Assembly: GCA_019925105.1 (NCBI GenBank) | Contig: JAHGAU010000003.1 | Location: 930,001-994,000 of the forward strand | Length of the DNA: 64,000 nucleotides | Origin: Niebla homalea | Lineage: Eukaryota; Ascomycota; Lecanoromycetes; Lecanorales; Ramalinaceae | Direction: 5' to 3' | Shown here: in pieces, positions 56,956-64,000 of the stretch | How positions within the stretch are numbered: position 1 is the first letter of the stretch | How the letters are laid out: each line of letters starts with the position of its first letter | Notes under the pieces: model-generated | What the model was told of the DNA's origin: nothing | The model's input: the letters and a program-made list of their open reading frames with translations, nothing else | Database searches by the model: none | Position numbers and translations under genes: made by a program

Positions 56956-58489
56956 TCATGCGATAATTCGTTTTGCCCCAATCACCTGCTGTTCGTCACA
57001 GCCACCTTCTTCACATGTTCTTACGGCAAGTCGACCGTACTTTCCAACCCTTACCACTATAGCCAGCACTGCTGCAGCCATGAAGACAACTACAGCAAAA
57101 GCCTGTAAGCCCGCCCAGTCGTCAGAAGAACCTAGGATTGCGCCACGTACGGGCTCCCCAATCAGAAGCCCAAGAGCCCATGGGACCAAAAGCATTTCCA
57201 TGCGTACACCAATGACATCCAAATTGGGACAAAGCGCTGCGTCAATGACCGCTGTAATCGTCGTAATGGCTCCGGCAAGAAATCCGTACAGCGCGCTGAA
57301 TACGAAAGGACCGGCTGTATCGCGAATGGCGATCCATGAAAGGCAGAGAATACCACCTACTGATGTCAAGAGAATCTCGACATTGAGCGGTCCAACTTTG
57401 TCTGCAATGTACAATGGTGCCTTTGAACCGTGTCAGCTGAGAGATCCGTTGCGTATGGGGAGGGAGTCGTATTACCAGGCGGCAGAAGAATGACCCAGCA
57501 TTTAAGACTGGAAGTAGATCGAACGCGACGTCTGCATCCATGAACCTCACGCCATACAGTTGAATGAAAAAAGAAGGCAAGTACACGCCCAGCAGCGAGA
57601 CAAATAAATAGCTCGCCCACAGAATGAAAGGCCACTCCTTCAATGCCTCTCTATCAAAGAGCCGTCGAGCCTCCCTCGGTAATAGCCGCATGCGCATAAC
57701 GCCTAATGGGATTACGAGTGTGGAGAGCATGATGATAGCAATGAGCCAGGTCGCATAGCGAAAGCCTACTCGTGACTGCAATCTGTTGAAGATTATGGGA
57801 TAGATGATTCCGCCTGTAGAAGCGTTCAGGAGAGCATCTTGACGTCTACTGGATTAAAAAAATTCAACGTACCGATTGCGCTTCCACTCGAACCCACCCC
57901 AGTTGCAAAGGCCCTCCTCTTTCCAAAATTCTGTGGTAGCACAGCTATGCTTGGTAGGAATAGACAACCGCTGCCTGTCCCCAGGACGACACCTTGTGCG
58001 AGAATGAATTGCCAGTATTCGGAGCATAATCCAGTCATGAGCGTTCCAAGGATTATCAGAAAGCTCCCAACGAGAATTAGATAGAGAACGCAGATAGCCA
58101 TAGTCATACAAAGGTCCGGCGACTATTCCGAGGCTGATGAGCAGGAGGGCCTGGATCGATCCTATCCAAGCAATGTCCGAGGAAGATGACCCGCGAAGAA
58201 GATCTCGCTCGTAGTATGTTTGGAAAACGCCAAAGGGATTGATGAGACCAAACCAGTTGAAGAGCAGAGCAAATGAGCCTGCGCATTGGAGCCATGCGGT
58301 GAGTCCCCCGTCTGGAATTTCCAAGACTTCTGGTGACAGAATGTGCTTGTCCTTTTCCTTAAAGGCTTCCTCTGGCGCTGGAGAAATTGGGCAGTATTGC
58401 TAACCACTATGTTATGGATGGGAGAAATACTGTGTGATGGATGGGGGAACGACTTCGCAAGATGATGAAATGCTCTCCGGGTAAGGCAT
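56956..58489 (-). CDS. MFS monocarboxylate-transporter-like gene with an apparent 1-nt frameshift
   Basis: Minus-strand exons: 58489-58454 (weak donor GTCGTT), 58399 to 57873 interrupted by the frameshift, 57813-57476 and 57420-56956. The family (MCH, fungal riboflavin/monocarboxylate-type porters) has 12 helices. N-terminal PDGGLTAWLQCAGSFALLFN and FGVFQTYYERDLL are typical. VVLGTGSGCLFLPSIAVLPQ, SAIG-GIIYPIIFNRLQ and FCRL-APLYIADKVGPLNV fit the family, and there are two clean introns. Between GPLYDYGYLRSL and LILVGSFLIILG the frame changes by one base at about 58081, with no room for an intron. Without the extra T the chain would be about 454 residues, the normal length. This is either a pseudogene, a recent mutation or a sequencing error. 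Confidence 0.8.
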
Positions 58490-59053
58490 TCCCGGTATGG
58501 CACCTACAATCATACGAGCTGCATGATGTGCACGTGACCTTGTTGCCCAATAGGGTACAATGGATTCCATCGCATGAAGACATGTCGTTACTTGGAGAGT
58601 GATGGACAATGGGGAGAATATTGTTCATCCTCTAGAGTTTTGGGCTAGTACGGAACATGGCACTAGAAGTCCTGGACAACGTTAGAGTCTGCTGTCATTG
58701 TTAGGTATTAATCCTCCGCTGTAATCTTGGGGTATCGAGTAAATTACATCAAGTTCTGGAGGCCCTCCCCTAGCGTACCAACCTCGAAACTCCACTTGGG
58801 CCACCACGTTCCAGCGGCTGCAGGGACGTCCATAGGGAGTACCCCCTTAGGAGCTGAATAGAATACTGTAAACTTACTTGAATACAAAGTCAAGGAGATG
58901 ACAGAATGTCCAGACTTTAGCGTTGTCCAGGACTTTTAGTCCCATGTTCCGTACTAGCATATTCTATGGCGTCTGCTCGCCTGATGCCTCGTTTCTGCTG
59001 TTGTTCATCCCCTCGCAACAATCTTTCCCTCCAGATGCCATAGCCGTGCAATT
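58490..59053. promoter_or_regulatory. Divergent region, MFS gene / grx5, mostly a MITE-like element
   Basis: More than half of this gap is the inverted-repeat element at 58648-58954. About 100 bp remain between its right end and the grx5 ATG. No gene is seen. Confidence 0.5.
58646..58956. mobile_element. MITE-like element with 44-bp terminal inverted repeats and TA flanks
   Basis: The left arm is 58648-58691 and the right arm 58911-58954 (reverse complement). Both begin GTACGGAACATGG, and they match at 40 of 44 positions by eye. Each arm is bordered by TA (58646-58647 and 58955-58956), the target duplication of Tc1/mariner/pogo-type elements. The body between the arms is about 220 bp without an open frame, so it is non-autonomous. 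Three of the four arm mismatches are C/T or G/A transitions. Confidence 0.8.
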
Positions 59054-59612
59054 ATGACTCCAAAAATGTTCGCACGACCTGTAAGTTGTCCTCCAGCAAT
59101 GCTACAAGGGGTCTAACAGCAGTTGAATCAGATCCCTATAGCATCGGCATACTTCCCGATCATCAAACGCGTTCCCAGACCGCAAGCTCGGCTGATCACA
59201 AGTGAGACCCGATTAGCGATACAACAGGCGGTAGCATCAAAACCTGTTGTTCTCTTCATGAAAGGGACACCAGAATTGCCACAATGCGGATTTTCAAGGG
59301 CGAGTATACAAGTCCTTAGTCAGCAAGGAGTAAACCCCGCAAAGTTTTCCGCTTTCAATGTTCTTGAGAATGAGGAATTGAGGCAAGGTATTACTCATTC
59401 TATATTGACCAGCGGTGCTACGTATGTTGACGTTATTAGGTATAAAAGAATACTCTGACTGGCCAACGATCCCGCAACTTTACGTAGGGAGTAACTTTAT
59501 TGGTGGATGTGATATCCTTCTTTCAATGCATCAAAATGGAGAGTTATCCAAATTGTTGGAGGAACAAAGAGTTCTTATGGGGGATGATCAAGAGGCGAGA
59601 TCGCCTCCCTAG
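59054..59612 (+). CDS. grx5: Monothiol glutaredoxin, mitochondrial (Grx5)
   Basis: Three exons, 59054-59080 (27 nt), 59132-59387 and 59440-59612, give 151 residues. Joins: [18 protein letters not shown] and [18 protein letters not shown]. The monothiol active site CGFS is at about residues 61-64 ([15 protein letters not shown]). The glutathione/Fe-S elements WPTIPQLYV and [15 protein letters not shown] are intact. Grx5 moves nascent [2Fe-2S] clusters in the mitochondrial matrix. The first 40 residues are basic and lack acidic residues, as a presequence should. The 27-nt first exon has no family text, but it has the only suitable ATG, with a good GTAAGT donor. Confidence 0.93.
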
Positions 59613-59839
59613 CTACATATTGATCGGTATTGTTATCTGCATCAGCTGGTGCATTATCACTGCTTTCACCTCCTCTCACCTCCTTTCACCTAGCTCAGAA
59701 AGGTCACGTGGGCCTACCATAGCAACTCACCTTATTCACTCGCCTTTCGGATCCACTCTCTAAGCCTCATCTGGAAAGGCTCATTGAATCCATCATCCTG
59801 CTGCACGTCAAACCATTGCGCTCCAAGGCGCTCTCTTCT

Positions 59840-60256
59840 TCAGAAATCTATGCTCTTTCGGTGTCGGCATGCTGCCCACACACTCCCTTCGTCCACAATC
59901 CCCATGACCACGCTCGTAGCGTCCGGCCTGCAATGGTATTTCATGAATAATGGAGATCCGCATCTACCACAGGATCCTAGGACTGCAATCGGTGTTCCTT
60001 GAACTCGAACGTGAGAGGGAGTGGTGGCGATAGGAGGGTCGGTATCTGGGCGACTGCTGATCCATTGCAATGCGGTGTTGTGGCAAAGACCAAAAGAGAG
60101 AAATGGCGAGCCGGAGGCTTCGCGGCACTCGATGCAGTGGCAAAAAGTGATGGATAATGGTAGGGTGCTACTGAGGTAGACGCAGTTGCCACACCGGCAG
60201 CTGCCACGGATACAAGCTGGGAGATCGAGGGGAACTGGCTCAAAAGATGGCTCCAT
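59840..60256 (-). CDS. GFA/CENP-V family (glutathione-dependent formaldehyde-activating-like) protein, C-terminus apparently frameshifted
   Basis: The frame gives 138 residues. The Zn-binding Cys pattern of the family is clear: GSCRCGNCVY, TFCHCIECREASGSPF and GSCGRCGSPLFMKYH, then VVMGIVDEGS. After that the frame diverges into WAACRHRKSIDF and stops. In another frame immediately downstream the text reads GSMPTPKEHRFLKKRAPW, which is what the family usually has after the DEGS region. The switch falls in a short TG run (gtgtgtg) at about 59876-59882, so a 2-nt expansion would explain it. Members of this family are mostly of unknown substrate despite the name. It is convergent with grx5 (227 bp). 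Confidence 0.78.
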   Translation of the reverse strand: MEPSFEPVPLDLPACIRGSCRCGNCVYLSSTLPLSITFCHCIECREASGSPFLSFGLCHNTALQWISSRPDTDPPIATTPSHVRVQGTPIAVLGSCGRCGSPLFMKYHCRPDATSVVMGIVDEGSVWAACRHRKSIDF

Positions 60257-61285
60257 GATTCACAGTTGCTTTCTTCGATCTTTGACCAACGGGAAACGCA
60301 GCTTTATACGCAAGGCTCAACCGCATGCGCCTTTTGCTACTCCTGAACGATTCTGTGCATCTGAACCCTTCAATGTCAATCGCCGCGCGATGTTCATTCC
60401 GCAAAGTGGCAAGGTGGATGGGTGAGAGGTCTGCGTTGGATTTCATGCATGCAATGCTTGAGCCTCTGACAGATTGAGATGCGATGTAATGCCAGGACGC
60501 TGATCTTGATTTTGCGATCGAGTGATACATCGTAATTTCTCGGATGACGTTCGAAGCGTCTGTTCTCGGTAGTGTCTGTGGAGGTCCTTGTCCAATTATT
60601 ACCAGTGGAGCAAGACCTGCTCTTGTGTATCATGAAGTCTAACGTGCTCCGGATTTGACGCCTTGCAAGGGCTAGCTTCGTCCGAAGACGGCGAGCATCG
60701 GTGAAGGGCAGTGTGAGGAGCATGCGTGTTATGCTTGCTTTCCTTCTATGGAATTTTCTCTCCGGAACCTTGATCCAGTCAAAACACCACTTTATGACGA
60801 TTTGGCTCCATATGGTCGCTACAATCTTTTATTGGGTGAGCTTGAATGCCTGCTCTGACAGGTTTCGCTGGCTGACTCGCCGTAAAAGCCTTGCAACGTA
60901 CTTTTTGAGAAACAGCTGACAAAGCCACGATGAGTCGTGAGTTCGTAGAACTAGATCAGCGGTGTGAGGAGGCGAGTGATCATGGGTAGAAACGTGGCAG
61001 GTCACCAGGCCCTCATACGAAGTGATCTTACTGATTGCTATAGAGATCATCGCAAAATTACATCCATTATTAAAGCATGAAATCGACAGGCTATCCTTCG
61101 ACTTGGAGGCCAGGTAGTCTGGTTGGCTCTGTTCCTTCGACTATCGCCATCAGCCGATATAGCCAACTTTCGGGAGATACTATACTTAGTCCAAGTCCAA
61201 GCCAAAAAGCTTGATATCAAAAGCTCAACAGGAAAGAAGGTCACAGCAAGCGTTATACCGATCACGTTATCAAGCTACGGCAAGC
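60257..61285. other. Gene-free region of about 1 kb
   Basis: All open frames are short and lack family resemblance. It includes the promoter of the GFA gene and the 3' region of the rhodopsin-domain gene. I saw no repeat or RNA gene. Confidence 0.4.
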
Positions 61286-62652
61286 TCATTCGACATGCCA
61301 CTCCCTCGTCTGTCTGATGATCTTTGCTTGACTCGAGTGGCTCTCATCATCCCAATCTTCGCCAGGTAACACAGGATCTGCAGTTGCCTTTGTCTCAGTG
61401 CCAAGCGTATTACTTTGGGCCAACGGGAGCACAGGCGTGATGTTTTCCCTTTCCCTATTATCCTCAATGCTCTGGTGATGGTTTGTCTCAATCAGATCTC
61501 GTTTAGTTCGCTTGGAAGATGATGAGATCGACTCCTTTGGTTTAGCGGACGTTTTGCGCAGGGTAGCTATACGGAAATGTCCAGTCTGGAACATGCCTGA
61601 CTCAACGCCCAAAAGAACGTTACGTATATAGGGGATGCATGCTGTTATGACACCTAGGTTCTGACTAAATTGCGTGGCAAGGAAGTATGGCCAAGAATTG
61701 AATGTTTGGTCATTGGTGACATGGCGTTGCCGTAGAAGCACCACTTGGCTTATGATCGCAACAACGACACTGGCGCACTATCAGTGACTGGTCTTATTAA
61801 AGGAACCAAGGACTCACAGTAGGCGAATAGCGAAACATGACATTACAATGATTTTGCGGCCCCAGGGCATCTGGAGACTCCGTACCGTACAGGCTGGCAG
61901 AGCCATTAACATCATTTCCACCACGATGTTTAGAACGCCGTAGTAAGTCCAGAAGGCGACCTACGAAATCATGAGTACGTTGGAAATGGGAGCACATCGA
62001 CGTTTGCAAATAGTCCCACGTGGTGAGGTTGAGAAATGACCTGCATACCTTGCCAAAGCAATTAGACTGAAGAGTCCTCCATGGATATGGCATATGGCAT
62101 TGAAAAAGGACCGGGAAGAGGCTCGCGACAGTCCAGATGATCATAAAGCCGCCGACACCGTTGATCAGACGCTTGTGCGAGACGACCGGTGTGATCTGCC
62201 TCAATAGAACGAGGACTGATGCCTTGGATACAAGTGTGGTGAGGATGAATAGGACGTCAGAACAATAACCGGCCTGTTGAGAAAGTCAGAAAGCAAATAG
62301 TAAGCTGATGGTACTCGAACCTTTTCATAAACCTCGATTTGTGATGCCGTAAGCGACGTAAGATGGCGACCAACACCATTGAAAGTCTGTACGGAGAATG
62401 CAATGGATTGAGCTGTGCTAAGTAACTGCAAGCAGCGTCAGTCTACTGACAACAAAGCATTGCAAGAGCAGGTACCATGGCAACTGTCAGAATCGCATCA
62501 TCCATCTCGAAGACATGGTAAGCCAATGTTTTAAGAGCGACCTTAGCGCCCACGGAGAGAATCGTGGACGCGAGCAGAACCCACGTTACTATGCTGAGCA
62601 CAGGACTGTAATTAGTAGAAGTAACACTCTCTCGAGCGAAAAGCATGGTCAT
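61286..62652 (-). CDS. Fungal rhodopsin-domain integral membrane protein
   Basis: Five exons on the minus strand, 62652-62476, 62425-62321, 62273-62049, 61960-61818 and 61769-61286, give 377 residues with every join in phase. Seven hydrophobic helices are expected. The family hallmark VAFWTYYGVLNIVVEMMLMA is in exon 4, followed by LPACTVRSLQMPWGRKIIVM and SCFAIRLL-VVVAIISQVV. DQTFNSWPYFLATQFSQNLG and ITACIPYIRNVLLGVESGM also match the family. The tail is polar and acidic. These Pth11-like/SAT4-like 'rhodopsin domain' proteins are expanded in filamentous fungi; ligands are unknown and no retinal Lys is implied. No neighbouring biosynthetic genes are seen. Confidence 0.88.
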
Positions 62653-63459
62653 CTTCTGCTAAACGATTTAAACTTCAAAATGTTACTCTGAAAGACTTGG
62701 AGAAGATATAAAAGGTCCATTTCCCGCATCTTGAGGACGCTAGGACAGAGCGAAGTGGCACGTAGTGTTCGATTTTGACGGTGATCAGCCTGTGCAGGGA
62801 CGATGGTTGCCCAAAGCATGCATTGTATACATTCGATGGCGACCCGGTGGGCTGGACGCCAACAAACCACTCTCAGATGTCCGTCATGCAGCCGCCGATG
62901 CTTCGCGCTCCAGTGGTAATTGATCAATGGGCATGTTCCTCAGGCTTCACTGAAAAGGCATACACCGCCGGCCCACAGTAGTGGGACGTGAACCAATCAT
63001 GCCACACCAACATGCAAGACCGTGATTGGTCATCACACTGACGGAGAACGCTTTCCACAAAAGTGGCAACATGTGATATGCGAACGCTCTAATGCACAGG
63101 ATGCATGTAGGTGCAGTGTCAAGAGATTCCAATGGACGCCTTTCATGAAGTAACTGAAGGTGGCTTGGATGACATATCTATTGTAGGTTCCAATCAGTCA
63201 ACGATCAATGACATGCTTATGAATGCGCGGGATTTCAGGCTGGGGGCACGATACCCACTTTATATTGGTGTACTTCGTACAAGACGAGCAGTCATGTGGG
63301 GTCACTCGCCGATGTTGAGGGGCCGCTACATAGCTGCTTCCGACATGTCCAAACATGCAATCATCCACCCAAATCTCGTTCACGGGGAGCCTCACGTTCA
63401 AAGAATGCCGAAACCAAGGTATGGAGGACGCTGCTAGACGTTCTTATATTATGGCCCAA
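62653..63459. other. Intergenic region between two minus-strand genes
   Basis: It holds the promoter of the rhodopsin-domain gene and the 3' region of the hydrolase gene. Weak points: a plus-strand agatataaaagg at about 62704-62715, and a short inverted repeat (accaatca ... tgattggt) at about 62992-63030. The longest frame (63111-63437, plus) has no family resemblance. Confidence 0.4.
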
Positions 63460-64000
63460 TCAGTTCTCCAGGCCCCAAAACCGAGAAATATGCGTAACAA
63501 CCTCAACACTGCTAGGTACTGGGAAGCCATGGCCTCCAGGTACGGTGCTGTGAACGAGATGTTCTGGACCGCCTATCATCTTCTTGAGATCTTCAACAAT
63601 TTCGTCCCCAACTACTACGTTATCAACGTCCCCAGATACGATTAGAATCCTGCTATTGAAGAGTCTGCTCCTTTGCTCTGCCTGTGTAGTCTGAGTCGTG
63701 TCACCTTTGAAGACGTTGCAGATTTTCTGCCAATCAGCATCTTGTTGCATATATGGACCGTGCTTCATGGTGTTGACAAGACTATAGACGAAACCGGTGT
63801 GATGATCGATTTGCCATTGTAAGATCTCATTGATGTCCAATGCCTTCTCGGCAAACACTGTAGGCCTCTGACTCGGGTTTTGGGGCACTTCAACTTGACC
63901 ATGGAGTCTCCATGAGTTCAGGTGTGCTGAAGAAGACGTTTGGCGCACTCCAAGGAGACCTGCGACCCGCTTTCTTAAGTATGAAGATGGCATGAGGAAT
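63460..64000 (-). CDS. Alpha/beta hydrolase, C-terminal part (5' part beyond the right edge)
   Basis: The frame is open from the right edge to the stop at 63460, about 180 residues, and the family continues upstream, so the ATG at 63993 is probably internal. Family text: KALDINEILQWQIDHHTGFV, YSLVNTMKHGPYMQQDADW and IGGPEHLVHSTVPGGHGFPV. The catalytic acid is in LIVSGDVDNVVVGDE and the His in PGGHGFPV; the nucleophile Ser lies in the missing part. The protein resembles fungal serine-aminopeptidase/lipase-type hydrolases of unknown substrate. A Gln/Ser-rich, poorly conserved segment is in the first 50 residues seen here. Confidence 0.82.
   Translation of the reverse strand, partial: FLMPSSYLRKRVAGLLGVRQTSSSAHLNSWRLHGQVEVPQNPSQRPTVFAEKALDINEILQWQIDHHTGFVYSLVNTMKHGPYMQQDADWQKICNVFKGDTTQTTQAEQRSRLFNSRILIVSGDVDNVVVGDEIVEDLKKMIGGPEHLVHSTVPGGHGFPVPSSVEVVTHISRFWGLEN

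Noticed and set aside
61123..61317. 64-codon plus-strand frame overlapping the end of the rhodopsin-domain gene
   Set aside because: It overlaps a well-supported exon on the other strand and has no recognisable domain.
63111..63437. 108-codon plus-strand frame beside the rhodopsin-domain gene
   Set aside because: No family text, unfavourable composition, and a competing minus-strand frame of equal quality. Treated as intergenic.

Overview
The window is nuclear DNA of a filamentous ascomycete fungus (Pezizomycotina; Dothideomycetes or Eurotiomycetes seem likely, which is inference). Most genes carry introns of about 45-90 nt with GTRNGT-like donors and CTRAY-like branch sites, intergenic gaps are short, and the gene set is typically fungal (Pet127, Fes1, MIPC synthase, GDP-mannose transporter, imidazoleglycerol-phosphate dehydratase). 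I placed exon joins by reading phase and protein-family continuity; exon lists are in the entries.

Layout. 0-8 kb: a possible gene start running off the left edge, the COPII scaffold Sec16, and a secreted GPI-anchored-like protein. 8.6-20 kb: tuberin (Tsc2) divergent from the importin-alpha exporter Cse1, a mitochondrial GGQ release-factor-like protein, the small subunit of serine palmitoyltransferase, and HIS3. 20.6-24.4 kb: a PH plus leucine-rich-repeat protein with an unusual intron arrangement. 24.4-27.5 kb: gene-free. 27.5-40 kb: MIPC synthase, an Rcf3-like mitochondrial protein, a 2EXR/F-box-like protein, Pet127, Vps68, an MDR oxidoreductase and an F-box-like protein.

40.8-52 kb: CENP-I/Mis6, actin, Fes1, a derlin, the centromeric histone CENP-A and the cohesin loader Mau2/Scc4, so three chromosome-segregation genes lie within 11 kb. 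52.5-56.6 kb: an alpha/beta hydrolase, Loc1 and the GDP-mannose transporter. 56.9-64 kb is more accessory: an MFS transporter with an apparent one-base frameshift, a MITE-like inverted-repeat element, Grx5, a GFA-family protein with an apparent frameshift, a rhodopsin-domain membrane protein, and an alpha/beta hydrolase cut by the right edge.

The genes are mainly unrelated housekeeping genes. One functional thread is sphingolipid synthesis (SPT small subunit, MIPC synthase, Golgi GDP-mannose supply). The most unusual observations are two back-to-back, sequence-related introns joined by an AG|GT with no exon between them in the PH/LRR gene, the MITE, and the two frameshifts. I found no CRISPR array, rRNA, tRNA or defence system.
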